NCBI GenBank assembly: GCA_023399465.1
Contig: JAEWPB010000137.1
Span: 25,944-89,943, forward strand
DNA from: Pseudomonadota bacterium
GTDB taxonomy: Bacteria > Pseudomonadota > Alphaproteobacteria > Rhizobiales > Rhizobiaceae
Direction: 5' to 3'
Length of the DNA stretch: 64,000 nt
Positions 8,299 through 17,162 of the stretch are shown here, piece by piece; positions within the stretch are counted from its first letter, which is position 1, and each line of letters opens with the position of its first letter. The notes beneath the pieces were generated by a model. That model saw only the letters and a program-made list of their open reading frames with translations. It was not told where the DNA came from and ran no database searches. Made by a program: the position numbers and the translations under genes.

Positions 8299-10254
8299 CT
8301 ATCGGCCGCCCGCGCGCTGGAAGAAGCAGAGATTGGCCGACAGGGCACCGGCAGCGGCGCGAAGCGGATCTCCCTCCCCGCTGCCAAGGGCATCGAGGCG
8401 GCCTGCCGCGCGGGCAAGGGCCGGCGCAACGCGCGCCGGACGCCCGGCGACATCAGCCATCCGGTCGAGCGCGGTTGTCAGCGCACGCCTGACACCGGCG
8501 GGCAGGCCCGGATCAGCCAGCCGCTCACGCATCGACAACGCCGCTGCGCCGAGTGCATAGACGGCGAGGCCGCCGTCGGCCGCCGACATCCGCTGTTCGC
8601 CCGACGCCTGCGCAAGTCGCACCAGACGCAACAGCCGGTGATAGAGGCGCGCCCGCCAGAGCGTGCGGTGCGCCGCGGCATCCGGATTGCGGGCGATGGT
8701 CTGCAATTCCCGCACCATCATGACGATCAGGTTATCGAGGCGCCGGCGCGCATTGGTCGGAAACATCGTTCTATAGCCGAAGAGCGCGATCAGCGGCGCC
8801 GTGACGACAGCCCCGGCCATCGCCAGCGAGGCGGCAAAAGTGCCGGCCAGCGGATAGGCCGGTTGCGACAGCAGCAGCAGGACCATCGCATAATCGGTTC
8901 CGCCGAGCATCGTCCGCCGGTGGGAGAGCGGCAGCACGGCGCTCAGGATGAACGGCATGAGGAGCAGGACGAGATCGAGTTCGGAAGCGCCGTAAGGCCA
9001 AACCAGCCAGCGGCAGGCGAGCACCGCGGCCGCGCCGAAGAGCTGGCCTGCCAGCACATTGCCCATCATCAGGACCGGGTTCTCGAAAGTGGAGAACAAT
9101 GAAATCATCACCGAGGTTCCGAGCAGCACATAAGGCCCGTCATGCCAGCTGGTCAGCAGCCAGACGAGGCCGACGAGCAGCATGACGACGGTCGCCCGCA
9201 GTCCGGCATGCCGGGCACCGATCCAGTCGCGGTGCAGCACCACCGGGTGAAGCAGACGCTCGCGCTCTGCCGTCTCGCTCGTCGCGTTGCCGGCGTCCGT
9301 GGTGCCGCAGGCGCCAAGCCAGCCGCGCAACGCCAGGGACTGCCGCTCGAGCACCCCGACAAGGCCCCGCTCGTCGCCCGCTTCCCGTTTCGCCCGCTCC
9401 AGCGCAGCCATCGCCCTTGGCCCGCCGGCCGGATCATCGATCGCGTGTGCCACGTCGGCGAGCGCTTCGGCCAGCGGTATGTTCGGGGTTGTCGCATCGC
9501 GATCGGCCTTCAGCCACAACAGCGCCGAAACCTGCGCGGCGACGACTGCGCGCAGGCTGCGAGCCGATCGCCGTGATGCCAGCGAGCCCGCCCCATGAGG
9601 GTCGATCTGATCGTCGACAAACGCCATTTCACCGAGCAGTTCCTGCTGGGCGGCGGCGCCAGGAGGCGCCCGGCCACCGGCACGGCCCGCCATATCCGCG
9701 AAAATAGCGGCGACAAGCCGGCGGGTGCGGACCGCCAGTTCGGTTTCATGCGCCCGCGGCGTAAAGATCAGCCCGATCAGCAGTCCGGTGGCCACGCCCA
9801 CCAGCACCGTCAGCCCTCGATCCAGACCGAGCGCCAGCAGATGACCCGGATGGGCCGTCTCGAGCAAGGCCACCATGGCGGCCGAATAGCCGGCGAGTAT
9901 AGTGCAATAGGAAACGAAGCCGCGCAGCACGTTGCCGATGCCGGCGCAAGCGCCGACCCACAGCGCCAGGCCGATCACCAGGAACGCCGGGTGCCCTTGC
10001 GACGCCACGATCAGCAGCATGCCGACAAGCGTGCCGGCGACCGTGCCGATGGCGCGGAAGAAGCTCTTCTCGATCAGCATGTTGCGAACCGGCTGGGCGG
10101 CGGCGAAAACCGTCATTGCCGCCCATTGCGGATGCTCCAGCCCGATCACCCAGGCAATGAACAGAGCCGCGCAGGCGCCGATCGCCGTACGGAGCGCAAA
10201 GGAAAAGCGCTCCGGAATGAAGCCCCGGGCCACGGCCTTTTCTCTGAAGCTCAT
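8299..10254 (-). CDS. FUSC-family membrane transporter (AaeB/YccS-like)
   Basis: A 651-residue membrane protein with two similar halves: hydrophobic helices at residues about 20-190 (ALRTAIGACAALFIAWVIG... then ...GVATGLLIGLIF), a long soluble segment, and a second block of helices from about residue 350 (VMLLVGLVWLLTSWHDGPYVLLGTSVMIS). This is the FUSC/aromatic-acid-exporter architecture of AaeB and YccS. These proteins are thought to export aromatic acids or related toxic compounds, often with a membrane-fusion partner, which is absent here. Its start overlaps the MarR stop by 4 bp (ATGA), so the two are translationally coupled. Confidence 0.8.
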   Translation of the reverse strand: MSFREKAVARGFIPERFSFALRTAIGACAALFIAWVIGLEHPQWAAMTVFAAAQPVRNMLIEKSFFRAIGTVAGTLVGMLLIVASQGHPAFLVIGLALWVGACAGIGNVLRGFVSYCTILAGYSAAMVALLETAHPGHLLALGLDRGLTVLVGVATGLLIGLIFTPRAHETELAVRTRRLVAAIFADMAGRAGGRAPPGAAAQQELLGEMAFVDDQIDPHGAGSLASRRSARSLRAVVAAQVSALLWLKADRDATTPNIPLAEALADVAHAIDDPAGGPRAMAALERAKREAGDERGLVGVLERQSLALRGWLGACGTTDAGNATSETAERERLLHPVVLHRDWIGARHAGLRATVVMLLVGLVWLLTSWHDGPYVLLGTSVMISLFSTFENPVLMMGNVLAGQLFGAAAVLACRWLVWPYGASELDLVLLLMPFILSAVLPLSHRRTMLGGTDYAMVLLLLSQPAYPLAGTFAASLAMAGAVVTAPLIALFGYRTMFPTNARRRLDNLIVMMVRELQTIARNPDAAAHRTLWRARLYHRLLRLVRLAQASGEQRMSAADGGLAVYALGAAALSMRERLADPGLPAGVRRALTTALDRMADVAGRPARVAPALARAAGRLDALGSGEGDPLRAAAGALSANLCFFQRAGGR

Positions 10255-10718
10255 TCTTCCGATTCCCGGTTCTCGCGCAGTTCCTCGAGCCGGCCACCGA
10301 TCCGCGACAGCACATCAACGACGACGGCAATCTCGTCGTCGGTCACGTCGCCGAGCAGTTCGCCTTCGACCGCATTGAGCTGGCCGCGGATGGCCGCCAC
10401 CGCCGCGCGGCCCGCTTCGGTAAGGAACACCTGCTTGGCACGGCGGTCGTTTTCGTCGGTGCGGCGCTCGATCAGCCCCTTGTCGGAGAGAATGTCGAGG
10501 AGACGCACCAGGGTCGAACCATCAATGCTGACGAGGCTTGCCAGTTCCTTCTGGGTGATGCCGTCGCCGGCAGCCGACAGATGGACGAGCGGTGCCCAGG
10601 TCGCATCGGTAAGCCCGGCGCCCTCGAGACGATGATAGACTTCATTGCGCCACTGGCGCGCAAGCAGCGAGAACTGGCGGCCAAAGCGATAACGGGGAGG
10701 AAGGTCATTGTCGGTCAT
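10251..10718 (-). CDS. MarR-family transcriptional regulator
   Basis: A 155-residue winged-helix repressor. The HTH (ITQKELASLVSIDGSTLVRLLDIL) is followed by the wing LIERRTDENDRRAKQVFLTEAG, the hallmark Asp-Arg-Arg of MarR proteins. It leads a two-gene operon with the FUSC transporter, a common arrangement in which a phenolic ligand releases the repressor and turns on export. The upstream interval contains an AT-rich region (TTGATATTCAA and neighbours, about 10743-10760) that could be its operator. Confidence 0.85.
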   Translation of the reverse strand: MTDNDLPPRYRFGRQFSLLARQWRNEVYHRLEGAGLTDATWAPLVHLSAAGDGITQKELASLVSIDGSTLVRLLDILSDKGLIERRTDENDRRAKQVFLTEAGRAAVAAIRGQLNAVEGELLGDVTDDEIAVVVDVLSRIGGRLEELRENRESEE

Positions 10719-11093
10719 TGTTTTAATGTAGGCCTCGATAGCTTGATATTCAAATTATTTATCGAACCAACAATAGTGCTCCGCACCGGAACCGCCGCAA
10801 CCATGAGCCGAATTCCAGGACCGCCCTCCGCACCTCACTCGCCATTGCCATGCTTTTCGCATTCTTCCTTGCGGTTAACGGATCAGCGACAGCATGGCGT
10901 TATCACCCGGGCGCGCGCCGGCTCGCGCTGGCGAAGGCCCCGGGCAAATGATCGGCACCGCCGCAGCCAACGCGTAGCAGCCAATACCATCTGCATCGCT
11001 CGCAAACGCGTGTATCGCTTGACGAAAATCATCTTCCGTTTTACGATTGACGAAATTCGAAATTCATCAGTCATAATTTGAGGCCATAAAATC
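10719..11093. promoter_or_regulatory. Divergent marR/tetR control region with a repeated TTGACGAAA
   Basis: About 375 bp between divergent regulators. On the MarR side an AT-rich segment with imperfect symmetry lies at about 10735-10770. On the TetR side, TTGACGAAA occurs twice (11019-11027 and 11047-11055, 28 bp apart), the second copy also holding a tandem GAAATTC GAAATTC and lying about 18 bp ahead of a CATAAT -10-like box. A 33-codon frame (10850-10951) has a signal-peptide look but no ribosome site I trust. No RNA gene is evident. Confidence 0.45.
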
Positions 11094-11702
11094 ATGTCGG
11101 ACCCGGGCGACCCCGCGCTAGATCCCGTCAAGCAGGAAAACGTCACCCGTATCCTGGATGCCGCCGAGCGGCTCTTCCGGCACTATGGCTATACCAAGAC
11201 CAATGTCGCCGATATCGCCCGCGATCTCGGCATGTCACCCGCCAACATCTACCGCTTCTTCGCCTCCAAGACGGAGATCCACCAGGCCATCTGCGCCCGC
11301 ACCCTCGCCACGAGCTATCGCATGGCCGAGGAGATCTGCCGCTCGTCGCTCAGCGCCAGCGAACGCCTGCGCCAGTACGGCCATGCCCAGTATCGCATGA
11401 CTGTCGAGACGATGATGGACCAGGAAAAGGTGCATGAAATCGTCGTGGTGGCGATGGAGCGGGAATGGCACGTCATCGACAAGCACATCGACCGCATCAA
11501 CGCCCTGCTCGCCGAGGTTATCCGCGAGGGTATCGCCGCCGGCGAATTCGCCGAGCAGGACCCGGAAGTCGCGGCCCGCTGCTTCGGCGCGGCAACCGTA
11601 ACCCTTTGCCACCCGCAGATGGTGGCTCAGTGTCTCACGAAGGAAAATCGTGCGATGCCCGAAGAGCTGCTCGATTACGCAATCAGAGCGCTGAAACGAT
11701 AG
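11094..11702 (+). CDS. TetR-family transcriptional regulator
   Basis: A 202-residue regulator. The N-terminal TetR HTH reads ILDAAERLFRHYGYTKTNVADIARDLGMSPANIYRFFASK (in two parts, residues about 20-60), with a helical ligand-binding C-terminus. It lies 50 bp upstream of an RND efflux adaptor gene on the same strand and almost certainly represses that pump operon and itself, with an efflux substrate as inducer (family knowledge). The two TTGACGAAA repeats just upstream are candidate operator elements. Length is normal. Confidence 0.85.
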   Translation: MSDPGDPALDPVKQENVTRILDAAERLFRHYGYTKTNVADIARDLGMSPANIYRFFASKTEIHQAICARTLATSYRMAEEICRSSLSASERLRQYGHAQYRMTVETMMDQEKVHEIVVVAMEREWHVIDKHIDRINALLAEVIREGIAAGEFAEQDPEVAARCFGAATVTLCHPQMVAQCLTKENRAMPEELLDYAIRALKR

Positions 11703-11752
11703 TGACCGCCGGACGGCAACGAACACCCCGAACACGACCAGGAGTGCGAACC

Positions 11753-12898
11753 ATGATTTCGCAGAGGGCCTCAAGCATGCGCAGTTCATCCATCCTCAGC
11801 CTGGCGTTCGTCGCCGCCATCGGCTTCACGCTCTCGGGATGTTCCGAGGAAAAGGCGGAGACACAGGAAATCATCCGCCCCGTCAAGGTGGTCGAGGTTG
11901 CCGCCACCGGCAGCGGCCGCGAGCTCGACTATTCCGGCTCGGTCAAGGCCCGCACCGAGATGAATCTCGGCTTCCGCGTCGCCGGCAAGATCACCGAACG
12001 ACTGGTCAATATCGGCGACCGGGTCAAGCCCGGCGATATCCTCGCCCGGATCGACGCAACCGACTACCGGCTGGCGTTGAGGACCGCCGAGGCCAATCTG
12101 GCGGCCGCGGAAAAGCAGCTGGAAACCACGGCACTGTCATTGTCGCGTGCCGAACAGCTTTTCGACAAGAACATCACCCCGAAATCGCAGCTCGAGCAGG
12201 CGACGCTGGCCCATGACCAGGCTCTATCCGCCCGCGACGCCGCCGCTTCCGCGCTCGACCAGGCGAAGAACCAGGTCAGCTACGCCGAGCTGAAATCCGA
12301 CCAGAACGGCATCGTCACCGCGATCAATGCCGATACCGGGCAGGTTGTCGGCACCGGCACGCCCGTCGTTTCCGTCGCAGTCGACGGCGAGAAGGAAGTG
12401 CAGATCGCCGTGCCGGAGATGGATATCGCCCTGTTCAAGCCGGGCAAGGCCGTCAAGGCCAGCTTCTGGTCGAACGCCGGCCTCGCACTCGAGGGCACGG
12501 TGCGTGAAGTCGCCGGCAGCGCCGACCCGCTGTCGCGCACCTTTGCCGTGCGCGTCAGCCTGCCCGACGATCCGCGCGTGCTGCTCGGCATGACCGCGAA
12601 GATCGAGGCAGCGGCCAGCAACAGCGAACAGATGATCTCGATCCCGCTCACCGCGCTTGCGGAAAACCAGGGTGAGAAGATCGTCTGGGTGGTCAAGCGC
12701 GAGGGCGAAACCGTGCATTCCCGCAAGATCGCCGTCGCCTCGTTCAGCGACGACGGCGTGCATGTCGCGGACGGTCTTCAGCCGGGCGACCTGGTGGTCT
12801 CCGCGGGCACGCAGTTCATGACCGAAAACCTCAAGGTCAAGCTCCCGGCGGCCGAGCAGCATTCGGCTGCCGCCGCCACCAGCCAAATCGCCCACTGA
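11753..12898 (+). CDS. RND efflux periplasmic adaptor (membrane-fusion lipoprotein)
   Basis: A 381-residue adaptor. Start at 11753 is supported by GGAG at 11741-11744. A lipoprotein signal peptide ends in the lipobox FTLSGC, so the mature protein should be anchored by a lipidated Cys. The body follows the HlyD/AcrA plan: a lipoyl half (GFRVAGKITERLVNIGDRVKPGD), a coiled-coil hairpin (residues about 105-170), then the second lipoyl half (DGIVTAINADTGQVVGTGTPV-like) and beta-barrel domains. It links the inner-membrane pump at 12908 to an outer-membrane channel, which is not encoded nearby. The TetR gene upstream likely controls it. Confidence 0.85.
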   Translation: MISQRASSMRSSSILSLAFVAAIGFTLSGCSEEKAETQEIIRPVKVVEVAATGSGRELDYSGSVKARTEMNLGFRVAGKITERLVNIGDRVKPGDILARIDATDYRLALRTAEANLAAAEKQLETTALSLSRAEQLFDKNITPKSQLEQATLAHDQALSARDAAASALDQAKNQVSYAELKSDQNGIVTAINADTGQVVGTGTPVVSVAVDGEKEVQIAVPEMDIALFKPGKAVKASFWSNAGLALEGTVREVAGSADPLSRTFAVRVSLPDDPRVLLGMTAKIEAAASNSEQMISIPLTALAENQGEKIVWVVKREGETVHSRKIAVASFSDDGVHVADGLQPGDLVVSAGTQFMTENLKVKLPAAEQHSAAAATSQIAH

Positions 12899-12907
12899 CC
12901 CCAAGCG

Positions 12908-15900
12908 ATGGAACGGAACGACGCCATGAGTGCCTCTCCCACCGACCGCAAGCCGTTCAACCTGTCGCGCTGGGCGATTGCCCATCCGAGCATCGCGCGC
13001 TTCCTCTTCGGCCTGATCATCATCACCGGCGTTCTCGGCCTGATGCGCATGGGCCAGAAGGAGGATCCCGATTTCACCTTCCGCGTCATGGTGGTGCAGG
13101 CAGTCTGGCCGGGCGCCTCGATCGAGGAAATGCAGGACCAGGTGGTCAACAAGATCGAGCGCAAGCTGCAGGAGACGCCGCATCTCGACTGGGTCAAGTC
13201 CTACACCCGGGCCGGCAGCGCCATCGTGACCCTGCAGATCGAGGGCAACACCGACGCCGATGACGTCGCCGATGCCTTCTACCAGGTGCGCAAGAAAGTC
13301 GGCGACATCGCCGGCGAACTGCCGGACGGCGTCCTCGGTCCCTATTTCAACGACGAGTTCGGCGATACCTTCATCACCCTGCATGCGATCAGCGGCGATG
13401 GCTACAGCTATCCGGAACTGAAGAAGTTCGCGGTCCAGGCCCGCGACATGCTGCTGACCACGCCCGGCGTCGAAAAGGCGGTCATCCTCGGCGACCAGCC
13501 GGAGAAGATCTTCATCGACGTTTCCTCCAAGGCGCTTGCCGAACGCGGCCTGACCATTGTTGACCTGCAGAACGCCATCAAGGGCCAGAACCAGGTTGAC
13601 CCTGCGGGCTCCGTCGATACCGGCACGCGCTCGGTGCGCATCTCCGTCGAAGGCGGCGTCGACCGCGCCGAGGATATCCGCGAACTCCGGCTGCGCGCCG
13701 GCGCCCAGGTCATCCGCCTCGGCGACATCGCCACCGTCAGCGCCGGCCTGGAAGATCCCTATCAGCGCAAGTTCCGCTTCAACGGCCACGACAGCGTCCA
13801 GGTCGGCGTGGTCATGGCCAAGGGCTTCAACGTCGTCGACGTCGGCAAGTCGGTCGAGGCAACCTATGCGCGCTTCGAAACTGCGCTTCCCTACGGCGCG
13901 TCCGTCGACCAGATCTCCAACCAGCCCGACGTCGTCACCGACGCGATCAGCGAGTTCATGAAGGCCCTTGGAGAAGCACTCATCATCGTGCTTGTCGTGT
14001 CGTTCCTGTCGATCGGCTGGCGTTCGGGGCTGGTGATCGCGATCGCCATTCCGCTGGTGCTCGCAGCCACCTTCGCCATCATGTACGAACTCGGCATCGA
14101 CCTGCAGCGCATTTCGCTCGGCGCCCTGATCATCGCCCTCGGCCTTCTCGTCGACGACGCCATGATCGTGGTCGAGATGATGGAGCGCAAGCTGGAGGAA
14201 GGGCTCGTCAAGATCGAGGCGGCAAGCTTTGCCTATACCTCGACCGCATTTCCGATGTTGACCGGCACGCTGATCACCACCGCCGGCTTCATCCCGGTCG
14301 GCTTCGCCGAGTCGACCGCGGGCGAATACGTGCGCTCGCTCTTCTATGTCGTCGGCATCGCCCTTGTGGTCTCGTGGTTCGTCGCGGTCTACTTCACGCC
14401 CTGGCTCGGCTACATGATCCTGAAGGAGCGCAAGCACGCGGGCGCCCACCACGACGTGTTCGATACCCGCTTCTACCAGCGGCTGCGCGCAACCGTCGGC
14501 TGGGCCGTCAGGCACCGGGTCCTCGTCCTGTTGCTGACGCTTGCCACCTTTGCCGGCAGCCTGTGGTCGTTCCAGTTCATTCCGAAGAACTTCTTCCCGC
14601 AATCGTCGCGGCCGGAAATTCTCGTCGACCTGTGGCTGCCCGAGGGCACCAGCATCAAGGAGGTCGAGAACCAGGCCAAGGCACTGGAAGCGCGCATGAT
14701 GGACGATCCGGACAAGCGCTTCATCGCCACCTATATCGGCGAAGGCGCACCGCGTTTCTTCCTGCCGCTCGACCAGCAGCTTCGCAACCCGAACTTCGCC
14801 CAGCTTCTGGTGATGGCGCAGGACGAACCGGCCCGCGAGCGCCTGCTCGTCAAGCTGCGGAGCATCCTTGCGGAAGACTTCCCGTCGATCCGCGCCAAGG
14901 TCGACCGCCTGTTCCTCGGACCGCCGACCGGCTGGCCGGTGCAGATGCGGGTCATGGGCCCGGATCGCGACGAGGTTCGCCGCATCGCCGACCAGGTGAA
15001 GGCGAAGTTCCGGGAGAACCCGCTTCTCGGCGCAATCCATGACGACTGGCTGGAACCGGTCCCGGCGATGAAGCTGGTGATCGACCAGGACCGCGCCCGC
15101 GCGCTTGGCGTCTCCTCGCAGCGCATCCGCCAGATGCTGCAGGCGACCATGTCCGGCGTGCCGCTCGACGACTTCCGCGACGGCGAGGAAACGGTCTCGA
15201 TCGTTGCCCGGGAACCGGAAGCCAACCGGCATCTGCTCTCGGCCGTCAACTCCGTCTACGTCCCGACCGATTTCGGCGGTTTCGTGCCGGTGTCGCAGGT
15301 CGCCAAGGTCGTACCCGTGCTCGAGCAGGGCATCGAATGGCGGCGCGACCGCCTGCCGACGATCACCGTGCGCGGTACCCTGCCGGACGGCGTCCAGCCG
15401 AATGACGTGACGATGAAGATGTACGACGATCTCAAGGGCCTGCGCGACGGCCTCGCCCCCGGCTACAAGGTCGAGATGCAGGGCGGCGCCGAGGACGCGA
15501 CCGAAAGTCAGGCATCGATCGCCGCAAAGGCGCCGATCATGCTGTTCGTGATCGTCCTGCTGCTGATGGTGCAGCTCCAGCATTTCGGCAAGTCGATGCT
15601 GGTTCTGGCCACCGGTCCGCTCGGCATCATCGGAGCGGCCGCCGCGTTGCTGATCTCGGGCGCGCCCTTCGGCTTCGTGGCGATCCTCGGCGTGATAGCG
15701 CTGCTCGGCATCATCATTCGCAACTCGATCATCCTGATCGACCAGATCGACCAGGATATCGCGGCGGGGATGGAGCGGTACGAAGCGATCGTGGGTGCGG
15801 CCGTGCGCCGCTTCCGCCCGATCGTGCTGACGGCACTGACGGCGGTACTGGCACTGATCCCGATCTCGCGCGGCGTATTCTGGGGACCGCTCGCCTATGC

Positions 15901-16072
15901 GATGATGGGCGGTATCATCGTCGCCACGGTGCTGACGATCCTGGTCCTGCCGGCAGGCTATGCGCTGTTCTTCGGCAAGGAGAAGGCCGGCAAGGATACA
16001 GATGCGGGCGCGAAAACCTCCGGCAACAGCAATGACGTCGCCCCCGGCGCGACGGCGATTGCCGCCGAATGA
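12908..16072 (+). CDS. RND efflux transporter permease
   Basis: A 1054-residue inner-membrane pump with two RND halves: TM1 after SRWAIAHPSIARFLFG, large periplasmic loops, TM2-6 with the proton-relay pair in GLLVDDAMIVVEMM, then a second loop and the last helices (ALTAVLALIPISRGVFWGPLAYAMMGGIIVATVL). It is less like AcrB than the pump at 49.9-53.2 kb and belongs to the broader AcrB/AcrD/AcrF superfamily branch found after TetR-adaptor pairs. The substrate is unknown. A second in-frame ATG at 12926 has a better placed GGAACGGA and may be the real start, which would shorten it by six residues. Confidence 0.85.
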   Translation: MERNDAMSASPTDRKPFNLSRWAIAHPSIARFLFGLIIITGVLGLMRMGQKEDPDFTFRVMVVQAVWPGASIEEMQDQVVNKIERKLQETPHLDWVKSYTRAGSAIVTLQIEGNTDADDVADAFYQVRKKVGDIAGELPDGVLGPYFNDEFGDTFITLHAISGDGYSYPELKKFAVQARDMLLTTPGVEKAVILGDQPEKIFIDVSSKALAERGLTIVDLQNAIKGQNQVDPAGSVDTGTRSVRISVEGGVDRAEDIRELRLRAGAQVIRLGDIATVSAGLEDPYQRKFRFNGHDSVQVGVVMAKGFNVVDVGKSVEATYARFETALPYGASVDQISNQPDVVTDAISEFMKALGEALIIVLVVSFLSIGWRSGLVIAIAIPLVLAATFAIMYELGIDLQRISLGALIIALGLLVDDAMIVVEMMERKLEEGLVKIEAASFAYTSTAFPMLTGTLITTAGFIPVGFAESTAGEYVRSLFYVVGIALVVSWFVAVYFTPWLGYMILKERKHAGAHHDVFDTRFYQRLRATVGWAVRHRVLVLLLTLATFAGSLWSFQFIPKNFFPQSSRPEILVDLWLPEGTSIKEVENQAKALEARMMDDPDKRFIATYIGEGAPRFFLPLDQQLRNPNFAQLLVMAQDEPARERLLVKLRSILAEDFPSIRAKVDRLFLGPPTGWPVQMRVMGPDRDEVRRIADQVKAKFRENPLLGAIHDDWLEPVPAMKLVIDQDRARALGVSSQRIRQMLQATMSGVPLDDFRDGEETVSIVAREPEANRHLLSAVNSVYVPTDFGGFVPVSQVAKVVPVLEQGIEWRRDRLPTITVRGTLPDGVQPNDVTMKMYDDLKGLRDGLAPGYKVEMQGGAEDATESQASIAAKAPIMLFVIVLLLMVQLQHFGKSMLVLATGPLGIIGAAAALLISGAPFGFVAILGVIALLGIIIRNSIILIDQIDQDIAAGMERYEAIVGAAVRRFRPIVLTALTAVLALIPISRGVFWGPLAYAMMGGIIVATVLTILVLPAGYALFFGKEKAGKDTDAGAKTSGNSNDVAPGATAIAAE

Positions 16073-16079
16073 CGATAAT

Positions 16080-16103
16080 GGCGTCCGCCTATGGGCGGGC
16101 GCC
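16080..16103 (+). terminator. Hairpin after the RND operon
   Basis: GGCGTCCGCC (16080-16089) pairs with GGCGGGCGCC (16094-16103) with one G-T wobble and a TATG loop, just downstream of the permease stop at 16072. Only a short TGTT follows, so terminator strength is uncertain. Confidence 0.5.
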
Positions 16104-16193
16104 TGTTCCCCATCCTGAGAAATCATCTAGCATGGGCGCAACTGCGCTACGCTCCACTTCTTACGCCATCTGCGCGGCCGTCGCTTCGGTCGT

Positions 16194-17138
16194 TCAGTCG
16201 CTGACGATCTCCCAGTGGTCGTCGGGATTGAAGGTCTTGATCTCAGGGGCGATCTTGTCGGTATTCTCACCGAGATCGGTTTCGTAGATGATGCCGTTCT
16301 GGTTGACGACGAAGGTATGAATGCCGGTCTCGCCATATTTCACCGGCCAGGCGACCAGTGCGAATCCCGCGATCATGTTGTCGTTGATGACGTAGTCATA
16401 GGCGCCGCCGGTGATGTTGTTTCCCTGGCCTTTCAGGATCTTGAACTTGTAGCCGAAATAGCCTTCGCCCGCCCTGGCCTTGTCGAGTGCTGCGGCATCG
16501 GCGAAGTCACCGGCCGGGCTTTCGCCGTCGCCCTGGTCCGGTGGCCAGTACAGGCCATCGGTCTTGCCTTCGCTGCTGATCAGCTTCTGCGCGTATTCAA
16601 GCACGCCGTCACCGTCGTGATCCTCGTCGTGGTAGTCGTTCTGGGCATCAACATAGCCCTTGATCGTATCGATCGCCTCGAGTTCGTTCTCGCCGATGCG
16701 GCGATTGACGATTTCCTCCAGCCCGGCATAGGTATCGAAAGACCATTTGCCGTCATCCTCCTTGTCGATGGGAAACGGCAGCGGCCACAGTTCGTCGCCG
16801 ATGTCGAGGATCCTCTCGCCATCGACATCGCGGACCACAAGCTTCTGGGCAACCCCTTCCCTGATCCTGTTGAAGGAGTCCATCACGCCCTCTTCCGAGC
16901 GGATCTTGGCAGGGTCTAGCCCGAGCAGGGTCGCGACCTTGTCGAAGTCGTCGGCCGCCAGCGCCGCCTTGAAGGCGTCGATCACCTCTTCGGGCGTATC
17001 GAAGGACGGCGGGTTTTCCTTGGCAACGAACTGCGTGATTGCCGACTGTTCCTGTGCCAGCGCCGCAACCGCCGTTCCGCAAAGCAATGCTGCCGAAAGC
17101 GCCGGGCCCAGTATCATGCATTGGATGGTTCTGATCAT
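16194..17138 (-). CDS. DUF2950 secreted protein
   Basis: A 314-residue protein with a cleavable signal peptide (hydrophobic GPALSAALLCGTAVAALAQ, cleavage near residue 28). The body matches DUF2950: FDTPEEVIDAFKAALAADD near the start, then LYWPP, the GYFGYKFKILKGQG block, and the TGIHTFVVNQNGIIYETDLG end. Role is unknown; the family is periplasmic and nearly always follows a DUF3300 gene, as here (24 bp gap). The product probably acts with that neighbour. The conserved regions look complete. Confidence 0.85.
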   Translation of the reverse strand: MIRTIQCMILGPALSAALLCGTAVAALAQEQSAITQFVAKENPPSFDTPEEVIDAFKAALAADDFDKVATLLGLDPAKIRSEEGVMDSFNRIREGVAQKLVVRDVDGERILDIGDELWPLPFPIDKEDDGKWSFDTYAGLEEIVNRRIGENELEAIDTIKGYVDAQNDYHDEDHDGDGVLEYAQKLISSEGKTDGLYWPPDQGDGESPAGDFADAAALDKARAGEGYFGYKFKILKGQGNNITGGAYDYVINDNMIAGFALVAWPVKYGETGIHTFVVNQNGIIYETDLGENTDKIAPEIKTFNPDDHWEIVSD

Positions 17139-17162
17139 CTCGTTGCTCCTTGAGACCGGGGC

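Noticed and set aside
12224..16126. A 1300-codon minus-strand open frame opposite the RND genes
   Set aside because: It is antisense to a clear RND adaptor/permease pair and shows His/Asp/Arg/Gly-rich composition typical of the complementary frame of a high-G+C gene.
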